Assembly: GCA_963682055.1 (NCBI GenBank)
Contig: OY821742.1
Location: 22,880,560-22,944,559 of the forward strand
Length of the DNA: 64,000 nucleotides
DNA from: Primula veris
Lineage: Eukaryota; Streptophyta; Magnoliopsida; Ericales; Primulaceae
Direction of reading: 5' to 3'
Numbering within the stretch: position 1 is the stretch's first letter; each line of letters starts with the position of its first letter. The translations under genes were made by a program, and so were the position numbers. Positions 16,237 to 27,413 of this stretch are shown here, one piece after another. Below the pieces are notes generated by a model. That model did no database searches. It was given only the letters and a program-made list of their open reading frames with translations, and was not told where the DNA came from.

Positions 16237-19094
16237 GCCGTATTGGGGTCTAGGCCCGGCATATCTTTAGGACTCCAGGCGAATTTATCAGTGTTGTTGA
16301 GAAGGAATGCTTTCAACTCCTCGGATTCCTGTTTTGGAAGGTTGTCGCCGAGGAGGAAGTAATGCTCCTCGTCCATATCTGGTATATACACCCTCCTGAG
16401 TGTCTCTCCTACTTGTTCTTCGACAACCCTTTCGGCTTTGGATATTTGGTTGATCAGCTTCTTGGTGCTGGTGGGTTGTTCCACCATGCTTCGTTGTTTT
16501 TGGAGAGTCGCGGTGATGTCCTCGTAGCGTCTTGAATCCTCGTGACAGCCTCTGGCTGTCTCGATCTCTCCCCTGTCATTTGGGTATTTGACCTTTTGGT
16601 GATAGGTTGAGGGTATGGACTTCATGGCATGTAACCAAGGTCGGCCCAATATTGCATTGTGACCGGAGTGGTCATTAACCACTAAGAACTCTACGGGGAC
16701 CGACACGGACGCGGTTGTGACACTGAGGACGATCTTTCCCAATGGTTTAGTCGTTTCGGAGATGAATCCGATCAGCGTGACGTCCGCAGGCTGTAGATCT
16801 TGCAGCTTGAGTTCCATTTTGTCGAAGAGCTCCCTGTACATGATATCACAAGAGTCTCCTTGGTCGACAAGTACCCTGCTGACCGTGTCTAGGCCAATTT
16901 GAACTCGGAGGTTAATGGCGTCTCCATGGGGGTAAATCACCCCTTCTTTGTCAAGATCTGAGAAAGAAATGGGCGGATGTCGTCGTTGTGTGCACTGTCG
17001 TTTAGAGGTCGACGCCTGTGATGCCTTGGCTACTTGGCCAAAGTGGGCCAGCTGCCGTTGTCGCGACCGTTCCCCACCGGGGCCCTCGGGTCGTGACATA
17101 TGAACGACGTTGATTGTTTTACCTTGCCGGTTGTCGGATCCCTCGACGGCCAATTGTTTGCCTTTATTCCCAGCTCCTTTGATGAACTTGGCTAGGTATC
17201 CTGCATCGCCCCACTGGTTCATTCTCCATCGCAGGTTACGGCAATGCTCAGTGAGATGGCCGTGATCCTCGTGATATGCGCAGAAGAGCTTGGAATCTCT
17301 CTGATTGGGGGGAGAGATGATCGGTTGTGGTCGGGAATACCAACTTTCCCTGCATATATCCTTGAGGATATCTTCAGCAGATAGGTTGAAAGTGTATCGC
17401 AACTCGACCGGTCCGAAGGTGTTTCGGTGTTCCCTCTCTTGGGGCCGAACTTGTTGAAATGGCTTGGGTGGCATCGGGTAGGTGAGCTGGAGCGGTTTAT
17501 GTTCGTTGGTCGGTGTTGGGTATGCGATCTGGAGCGGTTTGGGCTCTAATGCTCGTGGTCGCTCTACCCTGCTATGGACCTCGGGCTCTTTGCCCTTTCT
17601 GGTCGGTTGGAATGCTTCTCCCTGGTTATTTCTAACTCTTTTGCGACCCACCTGTGCCTCGCGGACCGACTCTCTTCTCGGTAGAGTTCGGTTGAGGAAA
17701 CGCAGTTCGTCGTTTTTATCGGTGAGGTGGGTACAATAGGCTAGCAGGGAATCAGTGGTCGGGAAGTTTTTGCCTATGAACTTCCTTCTCGTCCAATAGC
17801 CATTAGGGATGGAATTGATAAAGTTTTGGATGGCTATATTATTGGCATATCGTGGAATCTGGTTTGCTACGTCGATAAAACATATGCAGTAATCGTTGAG
17901 CCTTTCATTTGGCATCATCGCCATTTTAAGAAGGGTTTCGATACTAACCTTCTTTTTTCGATGAGCAGCGTATCGGGTGGAGTATGCTCTTAGCAATTCT
18001 GCCCAGTTTCTAATGGAGCCCCATGGTAAGTTATGATACCATGACGAAGCCTCTTGACCCAAGCTGTTTTTGAAAAATTTGCACATCAGTGCATGGTCAT
18101 CACTCCACAGTTCCATCTTCGTCTTGTAGTGCCTCAGATGGTCGATAGGGCAACTCTTCCCATCATAGAGCCTGAATTCGGGGATGACGAATCCCATAGG
18201 ATTGCGGTACCGCGTGATCTGTTCAGCACACGGGGTTTCTTGGCATACGTTCCAAGCCTGTTGGAACGCGTCATCCGTGACTTGGTAGGGGGGAGGGTAT
18301 CCTCCCTGATGTGGTGATGGGCCATATCCTTCCCCGATCCTGTATTCGGGATATCTACCGTCCTTCGTGTTTGGGTGGACACGTTCCATATGAGTGTTCG
18401 GATGGACGATAGTTATTGGGATATTGCCCCCTTGGTGGGGGACTCTTGTATCGGGTCGCCGACCCGCTGCCTCCAGGGCGGCCCTGTAGGCAGAATCTTC
18501 CACTTCATGGCGTGGGTCTTTGTCGGGTTGGATAACTGGCAATACGATGTCGGCCGCTGTCATGGCCGTCATGCATGCCGCCAGCTGAGCTTGTAGCTGG
18601 GCGTAGTTCCTTTCATCGGCTAATGGAACAACATGTTGCACCTCCACCGTGGGTGGTGTAATCACCCTCGGAGAATTAGTCGGTAGTCGGGGCGACTGTC
18701 CGAGTACATGATCCTCGGGCATGCCAAACTGATGAGCTTCGCCCGTTTGTAAACGAGCACCGGAGTTGACCGAGGCTGTAGGCAAAGGGACTCTTGAGCT
18801 CGGCCCTGCTTGGGACCCGGTTAAGCGTCTTCGTGCACGCCTTAATACGGGCACGTCTTGTTCGTCCTCTGACGACGAAGGGTGTTCGTCGACAATCCCT
18901 TCGATGAAACGTCGGGGTGGATCGACCGGTTGTTCTTGGTTGACGTAGGAGGTTGTTGGTTGGTTTCCGGATTGGATAGCTTCATATCTGTCGCGGATGG
19001 CGAGTAGATCGTCGAGGTCTTGTTGGCTAATTTGCGTGTTTTGGTTATTGGTTTCTATTATCTCGGGATGGGTTTCCTCTACATTGGTAACCAT
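16167..19094 (-). CDS. Gypsy Gag-protease ORF (975 aa open)
   Basis: The ATG at 19094 lies only about 60 bp downstream of the primer site. After a charged N-terminus, the plant retrotransposon gag domain runs over about residues 320-480 (CKFFKNSLGQEASSWYHNLP, LLKMAMMPNERLNDY). A CCHC-like knuckle follows (FCAYHEDHGHLTEHCRN). The aspartic protease has VDQGDSCDIM at about residues 743-752 and ILGRPWLHAM at about 809-818. In this lineage D-Q/T-G-S/A is usual, so the GD here may be a damaged or variant active-site flank. The frame runs to the start of RT and shifts near 16195. This is the only long gag-pol part still open. Confidence 0.88.
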   Translation of the reverse strand: MVTNVEETHPEIIETNNQNTQISQQDLDDLLAIRDRYEAIQSGNQPTTSYVNQEQPVDPPRRFIEGIVDEHPSSSEDEQDVPVLRRARRRLTGSQAGPSSRVPLPTASVNSGARLQTGEAHQFGMPEDHVLGQSPRLPTNSPRVITPPTVEVQHVVPLADERNYAQLQAQLAACMTAMTAADIVLPVIQPDKDPRHEVEDSAYRAALEAAGRRPDTRVPHQGGNIPITIVHPNTHMERVHPNTKDGRYPEYRIGEGYGPSPHQGGYPPPYQVTDDAFQQAWNVCQETPCAEQITRYRNPMGFVIPEFRLYDGKSCPIDHLRHYKTKMELWSDDHALMCKFFKNSLGQEASSWYHNLPWGSIRNWAELLRAYSTRYAAHRKKKVSIETLLKMAMMPNERLNDYCICFIDVANQIPRYANNIAIQNFINSIPNGYWTRRKFIGKNFPTTDSLLAYCTHLTDKNDELRFLNRTLPRRESVREAQVGRKRVRNNQGEAFQPTRKGKEPEVHSRVERPRALEPKPLQIAYPTPTNEHKPLQLTYPMPPKPFQQVRPQEREHRNTFGPVELRYTFNLSAEDILKDICRESWYSRPQPIISPPNQRDSKLFCAYHEDHGHLTEHCRNLRWRMNQWGDAGYLAKFIKGAGNKGKQLAVEGSDNRQGKTINVVHMSRPEGPGGERSRQRQLAHFGQVAKASQASTSKRQCTQRRHPPISFSDLDKEGVIYPHGDAINLRVQIGLDTVSRVLVDQGDSCDIMYRELFDKMELKLQDLQPADVTLIGFISETTKPLGKIVLSVTTASVSVPVEFLVVNDHSGHNAILGRPWLHAMKSIPSTYHQKVKYPNDRGEIETARGCHEDSRRYEDITATLQKQRSMVEQPTSTKKLINQISKAERVVEEQVGETLRRVYIPDMDEEHYFLLGDNLPKQESEELKAFLLNNTDKFAWSPKDMPGLDPNTACHHLSVNTEYKPGRCLYSTEQL

Positions 19095-19154
19095 TGTCGC
19101 TCGTCTGGCAGAGTATTGGTATTCGAATTCTAAACTAGTTGGGAACTAGATGAT

Positions 19155-19171
19155 TCCCGGAGACGGCGCCA
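19155..19171 (-). other. Primer binding site (tRNA-Asp type)
   Basis: Minus-strand TGGCGCCGTCTCCGGGA begins two bases after the 5' LTR. It matches the complement of the plant tRNA-Asp 3' end (TGGCGCCGTTGCCGGGG, from memory of the consensus) apart from about three positions. This is the usual primer class for Tat and Athila elements. Confidence 0.8.
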
Positions 19172-19173
19172 TT

Positions 19174-19740
19174 TGATAAAGCCATAACTTTGGTCGGTCG
19201 CGTTAGGCTTTTCAACAATGATATAATGGTAAATCAACCGTGAATAAAGGATACTTCCTGATCTTTATTATTGCTCGGATTATTGTCCTTGTTCGGACTA
19301 TTACATTTGCTCGGATTAGTATTTCTGTTTTACAATTGTGCACGATATGACTATTTAATCTCTCGTCTTGATCTTTCTCCCCTTTTATTCGGTGCTCGGC
19401 TGTCTTTTCTCGGTTTATTTCTCGAAGTGATATGCTTTGGTTAGTTTCTCTCTTTTCTTAACTTCTCTCTATATTTTTTGGATAGATTTTCTGGTCCTTT
19501 TCTAGGAGGGGTAGTTGGCTATTTATAGGCAACTGCGCCTTCTAGGATATTGCAAATGTCTTCATCCCAGAGATTTTTCAGACATGGGTCCCCATTTGAT
19601 TGGGCTTGGGCTTTTGGTAGTAACACCTCAATTCCTATAAAAAGTATGAGATGACCCATTTAAGCGTTGGATACCCATTTATAAAGTGGGTTGATTATCA
19701 CCCGGATAAAATATTCGGGTCTCATTTTTATGTTCTATCA
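19174..19740 (-). repeat. Gypsy 5' LTR (567 bp)
   Basis: Near-identical to 2283-2850: I count four substitutions and one single-base indel. It carries the minus-strand TATAAATAG at 19520-19528. CCAAG at 19741-19745 is the right target duplication. Confidence 0.93.
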
Positions 19741-20025
19741 CCAAGATTTTTTGAGACTGCCAAATTTTATCAATTTTTTCCAAAAATACTCTTATATTTT
19801 TTTATTAATTACCACAATACCATATTCTCATAAAAAATAGAGAAAAAGTAATAACTAATAACACTTTTTATCCCTATTTAAGCTCTCAAAATTCTTTTTA
19901 GTCTTCTCATCTTATACTCTTATCTTTTTTTTTATTCTCCAAATATTTGTATCATAACTACACTTATTTTCTAAATTTTATCGCATTACGCGTCTCACAC
20001 GCAAAGCGTGGGGCACGATTACTAG

Positions 20026-21213
20026 TATATATATATATATTCTCACTCAGATATATTAATCTGATTCTAACATGACTTGTCCAAATATAAAACACAAGTG
20101 AAATAAAATTTCTACCTTCAGCTTTAAATTTCAAACATGTATACGGCTATATTTATACTTTCTTGTCTTAAACTGAATATGGAGTATCATGGCTATATAA
20201 ATCTGATTTCACCAAAGGCATAAGTGGTACATATACATCAATATAAAATAAAATCACACATATGATACATAAATATAAATATGAAACCAACAACAATAAT
20301 AAGATCATTAGTTATTGAAAAACACATTTTTTGAATCAAAACCTTTAAAACGATATGGGTTTATAAAACAAACTAAAAAACATGTGTATATCCATAAATC
20401 CAATAGTCACAATTAATATGATTAATCCTAATAATCAAATATAAAACAGGCACTTGATAGCAATTGTTAGAACTAAATCTATATGCATGAATAGACATTT
20501 ATGTCAGATTATCAAGATTACATAGGAACGAATACAAAGATATAACTGATTCCATGGTGTTGGATACAAGAACGGATTATGGGCTATTGGTCTTCCACAG
20601 ACTAATCATTCTTCTATATGGATCTCTCTCTATTGATGGAAATGGAGGAGGAGAGTTGTTAGAGATTAGTTTTGCGGACCAAAACCTATATTCTTTATAT
20701 AGTAATACTAATTAGAATACTATCAACCCTAATTAGTTTACTATTAGGTAATACACATTACAAAACCCATACCATACCGCATGTTTTATTTGACTATTTT
20801 TATTAAATCACTTAACTAGCCCATTCAAAAATATTAACACAAATATAATTATTTTAATTAATTATCCCACCCAGTTTATTAAAATAACTAACAATGAAAA
20901 CTCACATGCGCACCCTAAATAATTTATTTGCCGCATAATAATAACAGTAAAAAATCTTTTCACTCTCCCTCTCTTCTCTCGAGCCCAATTGGTACGTCTC
21001 TTTATATCCAATCTGGTTAATTTATGTAAAAAAATTAAAAAAAATTTTTGGTTTTTGATCTTATATTGTGCTTGTAAGTATCTTTAAATTTACCTTTCAA
21101 TTAACCATTAATGTATTTGTTTTTATTGTAAGTATTGAGATCAATTTCTGCTTATGTGCCTTTATTTGTTTCGAATTTGGCTATTTATTTTGTGTATGTT
21201 GTTTTGGTTTCTG
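20026..21213. other. AT-rich stretch with an LTR-like end on the minus strand
   Basis: No gene is seen. On the minus strand, about 20800 to 20563 has ACTATATAAAG (TATA-like), CT-rich leader sequence and an end ...TCCAACA, followed by TGGAATCAGTTA. The last block matches 9 of 12 bases of the copia primer site TGGTATCAGAGC. This may be the 5' LTR of the copia remnant at 1-1110, separated from it by the Helitron and gypsy insertions. Confidence 0.35.
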
Positions 21214-22539
21214 TGTACGAAATAATAATTAACGAATAATAAATGACTAAAAGGAATAGACAAAAACCAGTGCAATCTTTATTAATTCAGAATTGAAACT
21301 AAAATTACAGATTTACAACATGTATGGACTTAATAGTAATTAAAACAAACGTTAGTCAGATTATTATTAATTAATAATCTGATGTACTGAATTATAATAA
21401 ATAGAAACTGCCGGACTGGAAAGTATGAACTTAACAGCTGGACTATTTTGATTTAAAATTAAATTACAGGACTGAATTGAAACTATTCTAATTACATAAT
21501 TTAAATTACAGAAAGGTAAAAGACAGAATTAAAAATTACAGCTAAGTACAGCAAATTAAAATACTGAAATAAAATTGCAGAATTGAAAAGACAGAATATA
21601 AATTGCAGTATTTAAAGACAAAAATAAAAAATACGAAGCGATTGTTAGACAGTCTGCCCTTAACCGATATTTGCCCAACCACCTTATGTTTCTGGTTGCG
21701 TTGGCGTTTCGATCCCAAGGTACAACGTCTCGGATGACTTGCCGAAAACTGGCAACGAGTCAAGGTCGAGCCATTTGTGGATGGTTCTCTCTCTTTCTAG
21801 TATATTATGGGAAAATATGTATGCTGTTTTTTCAGAATGTAAAGCGTGTTTAGAGAGTGTGGAAGAGCTGCCTACTTATAAGATAAGCTGAAATCTCAGC
21901 CATAATGGTCACTTAATTCAGCAATCAAAACTGATGAATTAATGGTGCAATTATTCTCATTTAATTGCATCAGTTACAAGCTTCCTGGAATATTTGGGGA
22001 CTGTTTTGTTATTATCCAAAACTCTTAGACTTTCTTGGAACCGGAACCGGAACATTTCCCAAGTCCCAAGTCCCACGCCCGCGACCCGTGACCCATGCCT
22101 GTGCTCGAGCCCGTGCCCGAGCCCAAGACCGAGACCGAGCGAGCGAGCACGTGTGTGGTGCTCTTGCCTACACACACACCTATGAGGCTACAAATTATTA
22201 CCACTCTCTAGTGGTGAATATGTATATAAACTATTCAAAATATTTTTTCCTCTTTGATGTGGGATAAATATTTGGGTGGCTTCCCCATCCCTTTGTTTTC
22301 CCACTCTCTCTTTCCAAATTCCAGATTTCCTCTCTCCATGGTTCAACTTCGGAGCCAATTTGTATACACACCCATTCACCGAATAGGTCATGCGATATAC
22401 CGTTTTAAATCTCGTCACACAAGCTACTCAAACCAATTGAGTACGGACTCTAAACTTTCGATTCTTCACATGGAATTTGACCAAAATTTTGGACTCGTGA
22501 CCAATTCGAAAAACACCATAAACATGGTTTTTCCCAACA
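21214..22539 (-). repeat. Copia 3' LTR
   Basis: Matches 27414-28677 along its length. It contains a GC-rich microsatellite-like patch (about 22030-22150, repeated GAGCCCGTGCCC-like units) that is shorter in the other LTR. Confidence 0.85.
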
Positions 22540-22552
22540 ATCCCCCACATGA
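22540..22552 (-). other. Copia polypurine tract
   Basis: Minus-strand ATGTGGGGGAT directly precedes the TGTTGGG start of the 3' LTR, the usual copia arrangement. Confidence 0.65.
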
Positions 22553-23226
22553 ATGCAATTGGCTCGAAAGCCTATGTCCTAAATGCAAATCAAGAGAACC
22601 ATAAAAGTTTACTGCCTAAGGTCAGGTAGCACGCATCTTGAACCTGCCGTAGCGTAATATCGTCCGAAATACTGCTATTATGTAGCGTAGATGCTTTGAA
22701 CCCTTTAGCTTTGTGTATCCCAGTATGATACCCACACAGTGCCATTTCTGCCCACGTACTAGGCCCTTTAGTTGTTGTCCATATTTGGCCTGGACTGCCT
22801 TGGCAACTTCAACTGAGTGCTCTATTGATTTAGCCCAAGCTCATTACATGGTACCGGCCTTACACACTCGTTATATAATGATGGTTCCAAGTCGAAGGTG
22901 ACCTGACTCACCTTACTCGACCGTCTAGTTACTTGGATCATTAAGAGCATCAAGCTCACCCTTACAATGGTACAGGTCTATCACTCTGTCATCGCGGAAA
23001 TGGGCTGGGAACTATTAGTTCCGGAGTGCTTTGTTCGGTTGCCCTCACAGTTCCGTTTCCCTTTGAACCTAGCAGGAAAGATTCTGTTTAGGTTGGTTGC
23101 CTATGGGGGGGCCACCAATTGAATGGGCTTTAATGCCATTCCGTTCGATGACGTTTCGACTCCTTCTTGAGTCAAACCTTATGTTAATGGATCCGCTATG
23201 TTTTCCTTTGATCTTACAAAATCTAA

Positions 23227-26200
23227 TCATACCACACCGTTGGATAACAATTCTCTTACAGATTTATGTCTCCGACGTATATGTCGAGACTTTCCATTAT
23301 ACATATGATCTTGTGCCCGCGCAATAGCTAATTGACTATCACAATGCATGCTTATCGCGGGAATAGGTTTCAGCCACATTGGAATTCCTTCCAAGAGAAT
23401 TCTCAGCCAATATGCCTCCTCGGTTGCTAGGTCTAACGCTATGAATTCAGATTCCATAGTTGACCTTGCGATACATGTCTGTTTGGAGGATCTCCAAGAC
23501 ACGGCAGCTCCTCCCATTATAAACACATATCCACTTGTGGACCTTGTGCTATTGGAGTGTGATATCCAGTTGGCATCTGAGTACCCTTCCAGTACCACCG
23601 GATATCTGGTATAGTGTAGCCTGTAATCGGCTGAAAACCTCATATATTTGAGAAGTTTCATGATGGTCTTCCAGTGTTCCTCATTCGGATTGCTGGTGTA
23701 CCTGCTCAATCTACTCACTGAGTTTTTTATGTCTAGTCTAGTGCAATTCATTATATATATGAGACTGCCTATGACCTGAGAGAACTCCAATTGATTCACA
23801 CTCTTACCGAAGTTCTTTTTCAGGTTACAGTTGAACTCAATTGGGGTTATGGACATCGCCTTACTTCCCTTGTCAAACTTGTCTAGTTCTTGTTTAACAT
23901 AATGACTTTGTGACAAGGCATACCCCAAACATTTTCTTTGGGGAGCTGATTCTATCAGTACTCCCAATTATAATCATGTCATCCACATAGAGATAAACTA
24001 CCACACAATCTCTTCCACTTCCTATAGTGCAGACACATTTATCGGACTCATTAATGGGAAACCCGTTTGGTAGCATGATTCTATTAAACTTCTCGTGCCA
24101 TTGCTTTGGTGCTTCTTTGAGTCCATATAGAGACTTTACAGGTTTGCACATTTGGTGCTCTTTACCAGGAACTACAAACCCTTCCGGTTGTTCCATGTAA
24201 ATATCTTCTTCTAGTTCTCCATTTAGAAATGCTGTCTTGACATCCATTTGATGTATTTCTATATCAAACAATGCTGCGAGAGCAATGACAATTCGGATAG
24301 ACGTTTTCCTGGAGACAAGAGCATACGTGTCAAAATAATCGACACATTCAATTTGCAAGAAGCCCTTGACTACAAGTCTCGCCTTGTATTTCTCAATCGT
24401 GCCATCAACCCTTAACTTACTCTTGAAGATCAACTTGTGACCTAGGGGCTTACATCCTTGCGAAAGATTCACTAGTTCCCAAGTGTGGTTTTGCATGATT
24501 GACTCAATCTCATTTTGGATAGCTTCTTCCCAATATTGGGAATCCGGTGTTGACATAGCTTGTTTATATGTCACCGGTCCGCCTTCAACCATGAATATTA
24601 AGAAATCAGGTCAAAAGGAAGTTTCCTTCCTTGCCCTTTTATTACGCCGAGGCTCTTCCTCTTCCTTTGTTGGTTCACTTTCCCCCACATTTCCTTCACT
24701 GTTCAACTCTTGAGTTGGTACAGATGTTGGTAATTTACGGGGAAAGATATCCTCAAAGAAAGAGGCCTCTCGGCTTTCCATATACGTATCTACATGCACA
24801 TCGGGATTGTCTGACTTGTGTATAAGAAACCGATATGCATTACTATTATGTGCATATCCGATGAACACACAGTCCACCGTTTTAGGAACAATTCTCATCC
24901 TCTTAGGAGTGGAAACTAGGACCTTCGTGAGGCAACCCCAAACCCGCAGGTTCTAATAACTGGGTTGATGACCTTTCCATAATTCATATGGAGTTTTATC
25001 TCGCTTCTTATGTGGTAACTTGTTTAAAATATAGTTTGCGGAAAGTATCGCTTCCCCCCACATGTTCTGGATAATCCAGAACTTATTAGAATAGCATTCA
25101 TCATTTCCTTTAGCGTTCTATTTTTACGCTCGACAACCCCATTTTGCTCGGAAGTGTATGGGGATGTGGTATGATGTATAATGCCGCTTTCAGCACATAT
25201 TTGCTCAAACGGTGATTCATATTCACCGCCTCTATCACTTCTCAATGTTTTAATTCTTTTATTGAGTTGATTTTCAACTTCGGTCTTATAAAGAGCGAAT
25301 TTCTCTACCGCTTCATCTTTACTTTTCATTAAGTAAACATAGCAGTATCTAGTACAATCATCTATAAATGTGATAAAGTACTTTTTCCCTTCTCGTGTTT
25401 GTATAAACTTTAAGTCGCATACATCTGTGTATTAGACCGAGAGGTTCACTTTCTCGTTCAACATGTTGAAACGAAGATTTAGTTAATTTTGTCTCTACAC
25501 ATATCTCACATTTGTGTTGCTTATTAAAGACAAAATTTGGTATTATTTTTAGTGATATTAATTTCTTTAAATAATTATAAATCACGTGACCTAATCTAGC
25601 AATGCCACAAATGAAATGACTCAAAGTAATAAGCAAAATCAGAATTCTTATTATTGGACTCTTGGGCAACTGCCATTACATTGCTTGTGCTAGCCTCGAC
25701 TTTAGCACCTTTATTGGGAGCTGGTGTCCCTACATTTAACTTAAACATGTCGTTGGTCATATAGTCATGGCCTACATAGACACCATTTTTGGTGATTATA
25801 ATTTTATCAGATTGAAAAACAAGTTTGAAACCATTATTCACCATCACATATCCGGATACCAGATTCTTGTGGATATTCGGAACATGGAGCACCCCTGTCA
25901 ACCTTAGCTCTTTTCCCGAGGTCATATTTATCATCATCGTTCCTTTTCCTTCCACATTTGAAGTGGCAGAATTTCCCATGAAGCAGCTTTCTTCCTCTAC
26001 CACCTCATAGGTCTTAAACATCCACGGGTTAGAGCAGATGTGGCTTGTGGCGCCGATATCAAGCCACCACTCTTTGGGGTTGCTCCCCACGAGATTCACC
26101 TCAGAGACCAGAACAGTGAAGTGGTCCTCATCTCATCCTCCGTTGTCAAAGCGTTTACGCTTGACGTTGGAGCTTTCGACCACATTGGCCTTTGCTATCG

Positions 26201-27055
26201 AGATGTTAGCACTACCGCCTCTCCTTACAGAATAGTAGTTGCTCACCTCTATATTGAGCTTCTCAATGAGCCCCTCTAGCCTCATTTTCTTCCGCTTGTA
26301 CTTCAGGTAGTTTTGAAAGTCTTTCCAAGACGGTGGCAATTTCTCAATCATGAGTGCCACCTGGAAAGGCTCATTAATCACTAGCCCTTCAACCTCAAGG
26401 TGATGGTAAATGAGTTGGAGCTCCTCAACTTGCTCCATGACACCCTTACTGTCAGTCATACGATACTCATGAAATCCGTGACAACAAATCTCTTTATGCC
26501 AGTGTTATTCACTTTGTACTTGTTTTCGAGAGTTTCCCACAGCTCCCTTTCTAGCTTTGGGCTCGAAAACACTAAACAGCGTGTCATCTAGAGCACATAT
26601 GATAATGTTCTTGCATAGGTAGTCGGTATGTCTCCATGCCTTAACCGTAGAGAACGACTGCTCGTCCAGATCGTACTCGCTTAGGACGGGAGCAGTCTCC
26701 TTAAGAAACCGAGTCAGATTCAGGGTGGTGATATAAAACAGCATCTTTTGCTGCCAATGTTTGAAGTTTCCTCCCTAAACTTTTTTGGTTTCTCCAGATG
26801 AGAAGTCGGCAGAGTAGGCACTGCCGAATACATCGGTGTCTTGACCTTGGCCGCAGCCTTGGCCACAATCTTGGATTTAGCCGTAGCATCTGCCATGGCC
26901 ACAGCCGCGGCGGCCTCAGCCGCTACAGCTACGTCCTCGACGTTAGCCCCCACATTCGCATCGTCCCCAGTGTTATGGACATTTCCACCAACCACTAGGT
27001 CATGCTCACTCCCGATAGGCAACTCAATGAGTGAAGTGTTCATCATCTGAAACGA
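23227..27055 (-). pseudogene. Copia gag-pol, broken into at least eight frame pieces
   Basis: Gag starts near 27043 (MNTSLIELPIGSEH) and continues at 26744-26505 (MLFYITTLNLTRFL) and 26459-26133 (VALMIEKLPPSWKDF). Protease has WWLDIGATSHIC (26099-25596), where the usual Ser of DSGAT is Ile. Integrase core is at 25329-25024 (LRSDRGGEYES, SPYTSEQNGVVERKNRTLKE). RT is at 24592-23894 ([33 protein letters not shown]). RNase H is at 23967-23227 ([36 protein letters not shown]). Frameshifts and stops separate the pieces. Domain order is standard copia. Confidence 0.9.
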
Positions 27056-27413
27056 CAACACAAAAAAGGTATGAGATACGTGTACAACAAATTCTATAAA
27101 CAAAACAGCAAAACTAAAATTTGGGTTTGTAAAAGAATTTTATTAAATGACAAAAGAAAACTAAACGGTTTCCTTTTGAATACCAATACGGTTGGTATCA
27201 AAAGGATTAAGTAACGGTTCTTCTTAAATACCAATACGGTTGTTATCAATAAGATACTTAAAACAAAATAAACCTGTTTTTGAATTTTCTTTGCAAATCA
27301 AATTTTAATAAGATTTAGAATTGAAAGCAAAAAAACATTATTGCTTATTAATTAAAATTAAAAAATATAATACTAATTAGTACACGAAAAAAACAACATG
27401 ATATTGGTTTACG

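Larger units (their letters stand above)
2283..19740 (-). mobile_element. 17.5-kb Ty3/gypsy retrotransposon, Tat lineage, with antisense gene block
   Basis: The element is bounded by near-identical direct LTRs beginning TGATA and ending ATCA, with a 5-bp duplication CCAAG at 2278-2282 and 19741-19745. It reads on the minus strand: 5' LTR on the right, primer site, gag-pro, RT, RNase H, integrase, 86-bp tandem array, antisense gene block, 3' LTR on the left. The extra RNase H before integrase, tandem repeats after pol and antisense ORFs near the 3' LTR are features of the Tat/Retand/Ogre lineage. By eye the LTRs differ by four substitutions and one 1-bp indel in about 568 bp, so insertion is recent. 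Gag-pol is broken by a frameshift and stops, so this copy is non-autonomous. Confidence 0.93.
2254..20025 (+). mobile_element. Non-autonomous Helitron, split by a gypsy element
   Basis: The left end is TCTATACTATTATAATAAGC (2254-2273), preceded by A; this is a common plant Helitron 5' start. The right end has the hairpin CACGC-AAA-GCGTG (19998-20010), then 11 nt, then CTAG (20022-20025) followed by T. That is the canonical hairpin-CTRR end with A|T insertion. Removing the gypsy insert and one target duplication leaves about 310 bp (2254-2282 plus 19746-20025), with no coding capacity. Rep/helicase would have to come from elsewhere. Termini are read directly; the family call rests on known Helitron end structure. 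Confidence 0.8.
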
